Positions 1 to 8,810 of a stretch of 56,268 nucleotides of DNA are shown one piece after another. Within the stretch, counting starts at the first letter, position 1, and every line of letters starts with the position of its first letter. Origin of the DNA: Clostridiales bacterium (GTDB lineage: Bacteria > Acidobacteriota > Aminicenantia > Aminicenantales > UBA8522); assembly GCA_029907205.1 (NCBI GenBank), contig JARYMI010000020.1:1-56268 (forward strand), in the 5' to 3' direction. Position numbers and translations under genes: made by a program. The notes beneath the pieces are model-generated. The model ran no database searches and had not been told where the DNA came from. It saw only the letters and a list, made by a program, of their open reading frames with translations.

Positions 1-3000
1 ACTCGTAATCTAACAGAATAATCATTGGGTATGGAATTGAGGATTCCACATAATGTATGTGACTGCCCCTCTGAAATTGTCGTTCCCCAACAAGAATTTC
101 CGAAGCAGGATTTATCAGGCAGAACGGCGGAGATACAGGTGCGCTCGTCAGTGTTTCTCGCGATAGCGCGGAAGACGAGTTTGGGGCCGGGGTCGGGGAG
201 GCGGCCGGTCTTTTTCTCGGCGGCTTCGAGGCTGACCCAGCGTTCGATGGGACGGATGTCGATGAGGAATTGCTCGATGTGTTTGCCCTCATAGAGGGGC
301 CAGAAGCCCTTTTCGGCCATGCGGCCGCGGATATCGGGCCAGGCCGCCGGGTCGTAGTACGGCGGGCGGTCCGTCGTCCCCGGCACGGCGCCCAGAATCT
401 GGCGGGGGTTCCAGAGCTTACGGGTTTTCGGGTCGGTCCAGAGGTCCCGGTCGTTGGTCATATGAAATTCGGTGTAAAACCGGGCGTTCCATGTCCCGGG
501 GCCCTGGTCCCCGAGGAGCGGCCTTGGGTTAATCGGATTTCCTTCCGCGTCGTAGCCGTACATCTTGAGCAAAATTTCGCGGTCCCGCGGGCTCCTGTAT
601 TCGAGAAAAGCCAAGGTTCCCGGGGAGAGACGCTCGAGCTCCGCTTTTCCGACGCTCACCATCCAGGGGATCGGGCTCGGAAAAGCGAAATCTTTTCCCG
701 GCTCCCGCCAGAGAGCGGTCTCCTCGAGCTCTTCGAGGTCATGGCGCATGAAGGTCGCATCGAAAGCCGCGGCTTCCGGCCTTTTCTTTCTGAAGACAAG
801 GGTGACGAATTTATAACTCGAATGGATGGGGAATATCTTTTTCCTGTTTTCAAATCCGTAGAACCTCTCGACTTGCGCTTCTTCAAGAAGGAGATGCCTC
901 AACCCCGTGCAGCCCTCGTTGTTGTAGATGGCTGAAGGCACGACGAAACCGACCCGGCCGTCCTGAGCCACGAGCTTCCAGGCCTGCTCGATGAAAAACT
1001 TGAAAAGGTCGGGGTCGCCTCCGGTGCTCTTTCCATCGATAAGCCAATCCTGAAAGGAAAAATCGCCTCCTTTTTTAAGGTATAAAGCGGTTGTTTTTAG
1101 ACGCTCTTCGTAGGCTTTGAAGCCAGTGGCTAAAGAAGGGTCGGCTGACTGAAGTTCGGCAATCCGACGGTCGAGCTCGCCTCCCTTGAAGGCTCGAATC
1201 AAGACGTCGTAACGGCCATAGAATTCCTTGCGGTCCGGCTTGATCTTTTCCCAGGGCGGGTTGCCGAGGACGACGTCGAAGCCGGGGCGTTCCTGGTCGA
1301 GGAAGACTTCGGGGAACTCGAGCTCCCAGTGGAAGAACCGCTCGCGGCTTCGGACTTCTTCGAAGGCGGGCCACCACTCCTGGCCAGCGACGTGGCGGCG
1401 AAGCTCCTCAGGGGAGCGGGCGAGGTCGCAGAGATAATCCCATTCGTCCCAGATTTGAGGCAGAAAGGCCGAGGCAGAACGCAGGTCAAACAAGAGTTTT
1501 ATCATGGCGACAATTTCCTCCGCGCGGCGGCGAAGGTTTTCCTTGTATTCTTGCTCCTGGACGGATTCTGGTTCTCTGCCTTCGCGGCGGAGGTCTTCGG
1601 CGGTGGTTTCGTCGATAAGAGAACGGAGTTTCGCTGCTTCTAAGGCCGCCTCTTTGACGTACTTTTGAAATAGACCCAGCTGATGGCGGATTCCTGATGG
1701 CTGAACCGGAATTTCAGGTTGATATGGCAATTTTGACCATGTGATTTTTCTCTGTCCCCGCGCCGGTCTTCGCTCAAGTGAAGGAAGAGGTGGCACATCA
1801 ACCCGTTCAAGCCACGTTCCAAGAAGAGAATTGCCGCAGCGGATATGATGCTCGAAATACGTCAAGGGCCTGTCTCCAGCAACGGACTCAATCCAGAGGG
1901 CGACGCGGGCGAGCTGAACGGCCGTCGGGTTAAGGTCGACTCCGAAGAGACATCTTTCGGCAATGCGGCGCTTACACCAGGCACGAGCCTCGGAATTGGC
2001 TGCCCGAGCTTCCTCGTCGGAGCCGCGCCAGTCTGTATCCCAGCCCTGACCGGTTGTGCTTCGAAAATCGCGCGGCGGACGGCCATTTCCCTCCTTAACA
2101 TAAGCTCGATGGAGGGCCTGGCCGAGAAAGCGCATGGCCTCGACAAGAAAATGAGCGCTGCCGCAGGCGGGGTCGAGGACCCGGAGGCTTTCAATCGCGG
2201 CAGACGACTTATCTTTGATGAGAGGTCCCAAGGTGTGTCTAACGAGGTCGCGCACAAGAGCACGAGGCGTGTAGAATGAGCCCGAGCCTTTTTTGGCTGG
2301 ACCGGGGACAAAATGGAACATCCCCGGCTCGAGCCTTCGAACGAGCCGGGCCGTGGAACCTTTGGCGACCGCCTCCTCTTGCTCCTCCTCTTCTTCTCCA
2401 ACTCCTTCTCCCTCTTCCTTCTCTGGTTCTTTTCCATCGTCCCAATCGGAAACCTCTGTTGAGATGTCGGATTCAGATTCCTCAGTCGCCTCTTCGATTG
2501 TCATACTTTCGGGTGAGAATCCCGGATGGAATTTTTCGGCTGGTGTTCCAGCGACGAGGTCAAGGTTGCCACGCAGGGCAAGTTTCTTTTGCTCACAGAG
2601 ACGGACTACATCCTCTGGCGAAAGGCAGAATGGGCGGCCCTGGACGCGGATTTCCAGCGTCGTTTCCCGAGTTACTCTCGGTTCGTATTCGAGCAAGCCC
2701 TCGTAGACTGCGCCTAAGTTTTCGATATCAAGTTCGCGGAAAGAGACGCGCTCTCGGCCAACACCGTGACGGGGAGTTGATGTGGCCAGGTCGAGCATGA
2801 TCCTGGCGACCAGGCGGTCGGAGAGCGACGCCTCCTCGAGGATTTGGCCTTCGGGAGTATTGGAGCTAAAAAAGTCGCTTCCCCGAGGAGGAATATTTTC
2901 CCACTGGCTGATTCGAGGGAGGCCTTTATCGTAAATATGGAAAAGAGCCCGGAGACGACGCCAGAAGCAAGAACGATTTTCAGGCCAGGAGAATTCAGGG

Positions 3001-3914
3001 TTGCTGAGGATTTCCTCAAGAAGACCCTGGGCTGAGTAGCTTTCTCGATAGATGGGGTGGCTCTCGAGGCGAGGGTCGCGGGCTTCGGCATAGAGGATGA
3101 AGAGAATTCGGTAGAGACAGGTCAGCGCGGCGTCGCGGTAAAGCCGAAGCCGTCCATCATCGAGGTCGAGAGGAGAGGTAATCCGGCCTTGAGCTACGGA
3201 ATCCTCGATGAGACCAGAAATAAGAGATTCGGCGGCCGTAAAAACGGCGGCTTTGAGGTCGTCGGAGACCTTTTCGGCATGAGCCCGGCTTTCCTTTTCG
3301 ATTTCGTCAATGGGCATTTTTCCTTCGGAATCCTGAATAAAGGTCGATTGAGAAAAAAGCCGGAGAAAAGCAGCAAATGACTCGACATCTCCGTCCTCGC
3401 CTAAACCAGAAAGGTCCGCTTCAAGGTGGGCGTTTCGAGGACCTTCTCCAGGGGCTCGTATGAGGCGGATACGTTCGCCGGTTACGAGAAACCCGTAACG
3501 GAGGCGGGCCGTGGCGAGCGCCTTTTCGACCCTGTGCATCGGGTTCGAAGCGCCTCGCCCGGCGTCAAGGTCCTCATCCCACGAGCCGCAGTAAGCAAGA
3601 AGGATAGGCCGATTCTCGTGTTCTTCGGCCTCGGCAGAAACGAAGAGCTCATGAAGGCGGTCTTTGCCTCGACCGAGATGAAATCCCAGAACATCACGGA
3701 GCAAGGGCCGGATGAATTTTTCTCGGCATGAATCTGCATCAGGAGCGCGGCCTTCGCCGCGCTCGCGGATACGACGAAAGCGCAAGAAAGCAAAGTCTAT
3801 CTCACGGTCAGTTATTCTTTTTTTTCGGCCCCTAAGTGTGACTTGGGCGAAAACACTTCCGAGGTAATAGTCGGAGAAGAAGCCCCGGAAGTTTCTGATG
3901 TATCTCAAGCTCAT
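1..3914 (-). CDS. Eco57I/PglX-like adenine-specific DNA methylase, probable DISARM DrmMI (3' end outside window)
   Basis: The frame is open from its ATG at 3914 to the left edge, about 1,304 codons, so the gene is cut by the window end and not broken. It begins MSLRYIRNF and carries the marks of an N6-adenine methylase: a GSFYTP segment near residue 540, SAM-binding motif I DPACGSA near residue 580 (about 2157-2177) and the catalytic NPPW motif near residue 886 (about 1251-1262). All three lie in one frame. An acidic Glu-rich linker sits near residues 495-515. The last visible residues (ARNTDERT, then LCGILNS) resemble the target-recognition part of Eco57I-type enzymes. The start overlaps the helicase stop as ATGA, so the two are translationally coupled. 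Known of the family: class 1 DISARM pairs such a methylase with a SNF2 helicase. A stand-alone type IIG restriction-modification enzyme is the alternative. I did not identify a nuclease motif. Confidence 0.85.
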   Translation of the reverse strand, partial: MSLRYIRNFRGFFSDYYLGSVFAQVTLRGRKKRITDREIDFAFLRFRRIRERGEGRAPDADSCREKFIRPLLRDVLGFHLGRGKDRLHELFVSAEAEEHENRPILLAYCGSWDEDLDAGRGASNPMHRVEKALATARLRYGFLVTGERIRLIRAPGEGPRNAHLEADLSGLGEDGDVESFAAFLRLFSQSTFIQDSEGKMPIDEIEKESRAHAEKVSDDLKAAVFTAAESLISGLIEDSVAQGRITSPLDLDDGRLRLYRDAALTCLYRILFILYAEARDPRLESHPIYRESYSAQGLLEEILSNPEFSWPENRSCFWRRLRALFHIYDKGLPRISQWENIPPRGSDFFSSNTPEGQILEEASLSDRLVARIMLDLATSTPRHGVGRERVSFRELDIENLGAVYEGLLEYEPRVTRETTLEIRVQGRPFCLSPEDVVRLCEQKKLALRGNLDLVAGTPAEKFHPGFSPESMTIEEATEESESDISTEVSDWDDGKEPEKEEGEGVGEEEEEQEEAVAKGSTARLVRRLEPGMFHFVPGPAKKGSGSFYTPRALVRDLVRHTLGPLIKDKSSAAIESLRVLDPACGSAHFLVEAMRFLGQALHRAYVKEGNGRPPRDFRSTTGQGWDTDWRGSDEEARAANSEARAWCKRRIAERCLFGVDLNPTAVQLARVALWIESVAGDRPLTYFEHHIRCGNSLLGTWLERVDVPPLPSLERRPARGQRKITWSKLPYQPEIPVQPSGIRHQLGLFQKYVKEAALEAAKLRSLIDETTAEDLRREGREPESVQEQEYKENLRRRAEEIVAMIKLLFDLRSASAFLPQIWDEWDYLCDLARSPEELRRHVAGQEWWPAFEEVRSRERFFHWELEFPEVFLDQERPGFDVVLGNPPWEKIKPDRKEFYGRYDVLIRAFKGGELDRRIAELQSADPSLATGFKAYEERLKTTALYLKKGGDFSFQDWLIDGKSTGGDPDLFKFFIEQAWKLVAQDGRVGFVVPSAIYNNEGCTGLRHLLLEEAQVERFYGFENRKKIFPIHSSYKFVTLVFRKKRPEAAAFDATFMRHDLEELEETALWREPGKDFAFPSPIPWMVSVGKAELERLSPGTLAFLEYRSPRDREILLKMYGYDAEGNPINPRPLLGDQGPGTWNARFYTEFHMTNDRDLWTDPKTRKLWNPRQILGAVPGTTDRPPYYDPAAWPDIRGRMAEKGFWPLYEGKHIEQFLIDIRPIERWVSLEAAEKKTGRLPDPGPKLVFRAIARNTDERTCISAVLPDKSCFGNSCWGTTISEGQSHTLCGILNSIPNDYSVRLR

Positions 3915-6900
3915 TGGCTTGCTCCAGAGGGCACGAGAAAGAGAGCGCCGAGGGGTTGAGGAGGTTCGGCGTCCTGAATCTTAGTGAAATTTTCAATTTC
4001 TTGCTGCCTTTTGATTCTAAAATCCTCAACCATGGATTTGCGCGCAGCGAAGCTGCGACCAGCCTGGTCATCTCTTTCAAAGATCAGCCGCTGCTGTCCA
4101 GTTTCTTCGATGAACTTGCGAGACCTTTTTTCCTCTTCGTCGATTTCACGAATCCTGTCGGCGACATCCAGCTCGAGGTCAGCGAGCATTCTTTCAGCCA
4201 ATTCTTTCCTTTTCTGCCGCAAATCTTCGACGCGAGCGGTCAGCCAGCGTCCAGCCTCCTGCTTGGCCAGTTCTCGAAGGGAATCAAAGCAGGAAGCAAA
4301 GAGAGCCTCGATTCGCTTCGGATGAACATCTTCAGTGGAATTAGGCATCGAGAGATAGCGGAGATTATCGACTGGGTCGCCAAGGATTTTGCCATCTGTT
4401 CCGACGCGGACGGCGAGCATATGCTCTTCGAGCCCTCCTTCTTCATCCCTGATTGCGGCTTGAAACGTAAAGATAATGGAAGGAGGCTCGCTTGAGAAGA
4501 CAGCCCTTGCGGCGAGGCGGCGAGGGGTCAGGCCACGGCTCGTTGAATAAACTTGGAGCAAGCTGCGACGGGCGTCTCTCGAGATAGCCTGGGCGAGTGG
4601 GTGGAGAGGGGTTATGTATTCGACCTCGTCTCTCCTGTAAAGCGTAGCGATGGAACGGCGAAAAGTGGCAGCGGGATACACAGGTCGAACATCCTCACCA
4701 CGGAAAAGCAGGGGGACTTCGACGCGAAAAACGCCCTCACGGGTCGGATCCGGCCGCACCGCTGATGGACCAAGCTTGTTGAGGATGATTTCTTCGAGTT
4801 CTCTATCATCGGGGAGGAGCGGTTCTGCAGTGTGGAGGAGGCGGCGAACCCTTTCTTCTTCCCAATCTTGGCTCTGACTGAGAGTTAGAATGGGCCTCGC
4901 ATTCTTAATGAACTCGTTGGTCCGGTCTTCAAAAAGGCGGATGAGCTCCTTTTTTTGAATCTCAATTTCCGGAGATTCAGGGTCGAGTTCGACAAGATCC
5001 TCTCTTATATCGCCCCTGCCTGAAAATACGCCCAGAATATCAGGGGTCGAAACGCGCTGGCGGGTCATTTCTTCTATTTTTTGGACAAGCCGGTCTAAAA
5101 CATCGTCTTCAGGGCTGTCGGGATAGAAGAGATAGCGGATGATGGGGTCGCGTGTTTGTCCATAGCGGTCGACTCGGCCGTTTCGTTGCTCGAGCCGGTT
5201 CGGATTCCAGGGCAGCTCAAAATGGATGACGCGGCGGCATCGCCTCTGAAGGTTGAGGCCCTCGGAGGCGGCGTCGGTGGCCAAGAGAACGCGCCTTTCT
5301 GGGCTTTCGAAAATAGCTTCGCGAGCCAGGCGCTGCCTGCGTGTTAGCCCACCGTGAAAGAGAACATATCTGGCGGCAAGGTCAGGGTCATTATCGAAGC
5401 GAGATTGGATTGCGTCCAGAGTATCTCTGTATTCGGTAAATACTATGGCCTTCTCTTCTGGATATTCAGTGAAAACGCGTTTAAGCTCATGGACGAGGGC
5501 TTCGATTTTTGGGTCGGCTGGGGGAAGCTTGGCCAGTAAGCGCTTAATCCCTCTAATGGCAGTAATTTCAGCATTGCGCCGGCGTTCTTCTCTCGGGATG
5601 GCGCTTCTTATAACCTTGAGGGCGGTCCTTTCAGCTGAAGCTTCGGGGAGGGGGAGATCGGCCCGTAGGTCTCGCACTTCAGCAGGGGAAGGGGGCTCTT
5701 CCCTTAGCTCATCTTTGCGCAGGGCTTCGAGCCGATAGTCCAGGGTTTTGCTCAGGGCAGCACGGCTCGAGAGGGCACGCTTCTTAATAACCTGCATGGC
5801 GAAACCGATAAGCTCCGCGTCTTCGGTCTGCGCGGCTTGGCGGGCAGTTCGCGAGCAATAGGCGGCCACCCTTTTAAGAAGTTCCTTTTCTTCAACGGTT
5901 AGGCTGGTTACAGGGATTCCCGAAACACGGCGCTTTGGAAAGAATGGGGCCTCGCTTCCGTCGGGCAGACGGCGCACTATCTGCGATTTCATCCGCCGAA
6001 TCCTGGCGGCTTCCATTCGGCGTTCGATGTCAGCGGCCGAGCCGTGGAATGTGGCTAAGGTGGGTTCAACGAGTTCGATGAGCGAGCGGAAAGAGTGGGA
6101 ATAGCCGTTATGAGGAGTTGCGGTCAGAAGGAGTAGGCCCCGCGAACAATCGCGGAGGGCTAAGCCAAGCCTTGTGCGTTGGGTTCGGTAGGGATTTTCT
6201 GGAGTCCCAGCCTCGGCGAGAGCATGGGCTTCGTCAACGATGACGAGGTCCCAGCGCTTGCGAAGGCCGCGGTTCCGAACTGTCTCTTTTTTTAGAAAAT
6301 CAAGCGACGTGATAAGGCGGGGGAGCGCATCCCAGGGGCTTATGCCTGCGGGAAGATTTGTCTGAACTGCGGCGAGCTCGGCGGCGTTCCCGATAATTGT
6401 GAATTCAAGCCCAAATTTATCAAGAAGCTCATCATGCCACTGGTCCATGAGTCCGGGAGGGGTTACAACGAGAATTCGCTTGGCTCTGCCGCGGGCCATG
6501 AGTTCGAGCAGCGCGAGCGCGGCTTCGATCGTTTTCCCCAATCCCACATCATCAGCAATCAGGAGTGACGGCCTCACTTTTGAGAGAATGCGAAGCGTAG
6601 GAGCGAGCTGATAGGCTTCGAGGGCGACGCGGCCATAGCGAACGCCGGTCAACAGAGTCGTCTCTCTGATTAGGGAAATCCCAAGGATGCGGTGAGCCAT
6701 CGACCAAGCTGAGAAAGAATCAAGGCCCCGAGGGTCGAATTCTACGTCCCGACTGGGAAGGACGGCAATTTCTTCTGGAGGAGAGATTATGGTCAACTGG
6801 GGAGGCGTTATTTCGTCGATAGCTTGCAGCTTTAAGATTGCTTGGGTTCCATATGGTGCGTTAACTTCGCGGACGACCCAGGGCCGGTCGCGAACAAGGA

Positions 6901-6931
6901 TGCGGTCGCCAGGCTTAATTCCTATCGACAC
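3911..6931 (-). CDS. SNF2-family DEAD/DEAH helicase, probable DISARM DrmD
   Basis: This is a 1,006-aa superfamily 2 helicase with a GTG start. Walker A is DDVGLGKT (127-134), Walker B is DEAH (233-236), motif III is TATPHNG (270-276), and the C-terminal helicase domain ends in an arginine-finger motif RNGRVDRYGQ near residue 585. A long charged C-terminal part follows. It is the first gene of a two-gene operon with the downstream methylase, which overlaps it by four bases. Such ATPases act on DNA in restriction-like phage defence; in DISARM the SNF2-type protein is DrmD, encoded directly before DrmMI, and that order is seen here. A good promoter with a dyad lies about 150 bases upstream. The assignment to DISARM instead of another helicase-methylase defence system depends on genes beyond the left edge. 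Confidence 0.85.
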   Translation of the reverse strand: MSIGIKPGDRILVRDRPWVVREVNAPYGTQAILKLQAIDEITPPQLTIISPPEEIAVLPSRDVEFDPRGLDSFSAWSMAHRILGISLIRETTLLTGVRYGRVALEAYQLAPTLRILSKVRPSLLIADDVGLGKTIEAALALLELMARGRAKRILVVTPPGLMDQWHDELLDKFGLEFTIIGNAAELAAVQTNLPAGISPWDALPRLITSLDFLKKETVRNRGLRKRWDLVIVDEAHALAEAGTPENPYRTQRTRLGLALRDCSRGLLLLTATPHNGYSHSFRSLIELVEPTLATFHGSAADIERRMEAARIRRMKSQIVRRLPDGSEAPFFPKRRVSGIPVTSLTVEEKELLKRVAAYCSRTARQAAQTEDAELIGFAMQVIKKRALSSRAALSKTLDYRLEALRKDELREEPPSPAEVRDLRADLPLPEASAERTALKVIRSAIPREERRRNAEITAIRGIKRLLAKLPPADPKIEALVHELKRVFTEYPEEKAIVFTEYRDTLDAIQSRFDNDPDLAARYVLFHGGLTRRQRLAREAIFESPERRVLLATDAASEGLNLQRRCRRVIHFELPWNPNRLEQRNGRVDRYGQTRDPIIRYLFYPDSPEDDVLDRLVQKIEEMTRQRVSTPDILGVFSGRGDIREDLVELDPESPEIEIQKKELIRLFEDRTNEFIKNARPILTLSQSQDWEEERVRRLLHTAEPLLPDDRELEEIILNKLGPSAVRPDPTREGVFRVEVPLLFRGEDVRPVYPAATFRRSIATLYRRDEVEYITPLHPLAQAISRDARRSLLQVYSTSRGLTPRRLAARAVFSSEPPSIIFTFQAAIRDEEGGLEEHMLAVRVGTDGKILGDPVDNLRYLSMPNSTEDVHPKRIEALFASCFDSLRELAKQEAGRWLTARVEDLRQKRKELAERMLADLELDVADRIREIDEEEKRSRKFIEETGQQRLIFERDDQAGRSFAARKSMVEDFRIKRQQEIENFTKIQDAEPPQPLGALFLVPSGASQ

Positions 6932-7082
6932 GGATTGCCCTTATCTCTTCTTATCATATCCCAGTAGTTACCGAGATAAAATTGGAAGGAAAAACTTTTT
7001 GGGCAACGGGATTGCACCTCATTCAGGTGGTTCCTCTGAGGTTGTCTTTCGAGTTTCGTTCATGAACAAGACAAATCTACTA

Positions 7083-7121
7083 CTATAAAATTAATAGCAT
7101 AAGAATTGACATCGGGTCAAT
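7083..7121 (-). promoter_or_regulatory. Promoter with operator-like dyad for the helicase-methylase operon
   Basis: Read on the minus strand, TTGACC (7119-7114) and TATTAA (7095-7090) are separated by 18 bases, a good sigma-70-type promoter. A perfect 7-bp inverted repeat, AATTGAC-ATCGG-GTCAATT, spans 7103-7121 and covers the -35 box, so a repressor bound there would block RNA polymerase. The leader to the GTG start is about 150 bases. This is inferred from sequence only. Confidence 0.5.
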
Positions 7122-7178
7122 TTTTCGAACGAGAAAGTCCTCTGAAAGATTAAGATTCTTGAAAATTGAAAATCATAA

Positions 7179-8810
7179 TTATTGGTTCAGTTCGTCGGGC
7201 GGGGCTGGGGGTTTGAGGATTTCAAGAAGGAGGCGGTTTTTCTCTGAGCGGGTCTCGCCGATGCTCGTCACGTAAATAGCCGGGTCGTCGACGACCGGAC
7301 ACTTGGTCTCGCAGATGCCGCAGCCGATGCAGAGGTCGAGGTCGATGATGGGCGCGAGCGGCGTCTGGACTGTTCCGTCGGGTAGCTTGACTTCTGTCTT
7401 GACCAGCTTGATAGCTTTGGGCGAGGTCGGGCAGTGTTCCTCGCATACAATGCAGGGAGAGCCCAGGACGTAAGGGATGCAGCGGTCTTTTTTTACCCAG
7501 GCCGTGCCGATAACCACCTTGATCTTTTCCTCGATCGAGAGCTCCTTGATGGCGCCTGTCGGGCAGACCTGAGTGCAGTGCGAGCAGTAGTACTCACAGT
7601 AGCCGATGCGGGGGACAAGGACCGGTGTCCAGATTCCCTCTGGGCCTGCTTCTCCAAGCGCCGGCTGAAGGGCATTTGTCGGGCAAACCTTCATGCATTC
7701 ACCGCACTTGACGCACTTCTGGAGGAACTGAGGTTCGGGAAGCGCTCCGGGCGGCCGGATGAGCCTGTCTGCGGCGCGTTTTCGAGCCGGCGTAATTTTG
7801 AAGAAAGGCGCGGCAACCGCAGCCAGAGCCGACGTCAGGATGAGCTTCCGCCGCGAAAAATCAACAACTTCAAATTTCTCTGGACGGGTCGCTGCGGGGA
7901 ACGAGACCGCATCCGTCGGACAGATAGCCGCGCATGTGTAGCAGTAGACACATTCGTGGCTTCGCCATTCCTCGTTGGGGTAAGGGTTGGCCTGGGTCTG
8001 GCAATGGAGCGTGCACAGGTGGCACTCGATGCATTTTTTCTCGTCGATCCTGACCTTGGCGATGTTCCAGCGGGCCAGAAGTCCGAGGAATGCGCCGAGC
8101 GGGCAGAGGTAACGGCACCAGAACCGCTCTCTTGTCATGTTGAGAAGCACGAGCCCGATAAAAAGGAGGCTGAGGAAAAACCCCTGCTGGAAAGTCTGGT
8201 TCAAGGCCAGAGTGCCGAGGAACTGGGCGAAGCGGTCGCCGACCGATGCCAGCCCCACGCCGTAGGAAAAGCCGGTGAAAACGGAAAAAACACTGGCCAA
8301 CCAGGGCACGACCCCTGTGACGAACGAGCGATAGAGCAGGGAGAGAGGGTCGGCGATTCCGACGAGGTCCACCGTGAAAAGGCTGCCGACGAGGACAAAG
8401 ACAAGAAGGTAGTATTTCCAGGCGAGGCGTCGCCCATCTCGCTTTTCTTTTTTGCCTTCTTTCTCCTGCCGCGGCCTAAGGAGCCGGGCTTTCTTAAAAA
8501 CAAAAGAGAAAAATTGATGAACGGCGCCAAACGGGCAGATCCAACCGCAGACGTACCGGCCGGCCACGACCGTCACAAGCACGGTGATTCCGGCTAAAGC
8601 GAAGGCTGTGAAGAAGGTTCTCGAAGCCAGGGCCGTGGCCGCCGCCAGCAGGGGGTCGAAGTGGAAAAAGATTTCCACCCGGCCGATGGTATCCTCGCCA
8701 GTGAAACGCGTCCCGAAGAGAAGATAAACAAAAAGCCCAAAGAAAATTGTTTGGCTGAGGATGCGGAGAAGCTGAAGACCCCGGTATTTCTTAGACCGTT
8801 CTTTTTTCAA
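7179..8810 (-). CDS. NapH-NapG-like fusion: membrane polyferredoxin
   Basis: This is a 543-aa iron-sulfur membrane protein. I place the start at TTG 8810: it has a GGAG ribosome site ten bases upstream and overlaps the preceding DUF362 gene by only 20 bases, whereas the farther upstream ATG at 8945 would overlap by 155. The N-terminal half has several membrane segments and two 4Fe-4S motifs (CIECHLCTLHC and CVYCYTCAAICP), as in NapH. It is followed near residue 317 by an internal twin-arginine-like segment (SRRKLILTS), then an NapG/MauM-like ferredoxin half with CVKCGECMKVCP, a CSHCTQVCP set, CEEHCP and CIGCGICETKCP. Such proteins pass electrons from quinol to periplasmic or membrane partners. 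No nitrate reductase gene is nearby, so the acceptor is unknown. The DUF362 neighbour is a probable functional partner. Confidence 0.8.
   Translation of the reverse strand: MKKERSKKYRGLQLLRILSQTIFFGLFVYLLFGTRFTGEDTIGRVEIFFHFDPLLAAATALASRTFFTAFALAGITVLVTVVAGRYVCGWICPFGAVHQFFSFVFKKARLLRPRQEKEGKKEKRDGRRLAWKYYLLVFVLVGSLFTVDLVGIADPLSLLYRSFVTGVVPWLASVFSVFTGFSYGVGLASVGDRFAQFLGTLALNQTFQQGFFLSLLFIGLVLLNMTRERFWCRYLCPLGAFLGLLARWNIAKVRIDEKKCIECHLCTLHCQTQANPYPNEEWRSHECVYCYTCAAICPTDAVSFPAATRPEKFEVVDFSRRKLILTSALAAVAAPFFKITPARKRAADRLIRPPGALPEPQFLQKCVKCGECMKVCPTNALQPALGEAGPEGIWTPVLVPRIGYCEYYCSHCTQVCPTGAIKELSIEEKIKVVIGTAWVKKDRCIPYVLGSPCIVCEEHCPTSPKAIKLVKTEVKLPDGTVQTPLAPIIDLDLCIGCGICETKCPVVDDPAIYVTSIGETRSEKNRLLLEILKPPAPPDELNQ

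Noticed and set aside
270-935. 221-aa plus-strand frame and other plus-strand frames in 1-3900
   Set aside because: They lie opposite the minus-strand methylase, whose frame has clear DPACGSA and NPPW motifs; the plus frames show no domain features.
2290-2450. Possible tandem repeat or CRISPR-like array in the ctcctc-rich stretch
   Set aside because: It is the codon run for an acidic Glu-rich linker in the methylase; no repeat-spacer structure exists here or elsewhere in the window.
1-3914. Possible frameshifted or broken methylase gene
   Set aside because: Start, motif I and NPPW are in one frame and no in-frame stop is seen in the parts read, including the left edge; the gene is only cut by the window end.
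7434-8597. 387-aa plus-strand frame opposite the NapH-NapG gene
   Set aside because: The minus strand encodes multiple 4Fe-4S motifs and membrane helices; the plus frame is a GC-driven shadow.
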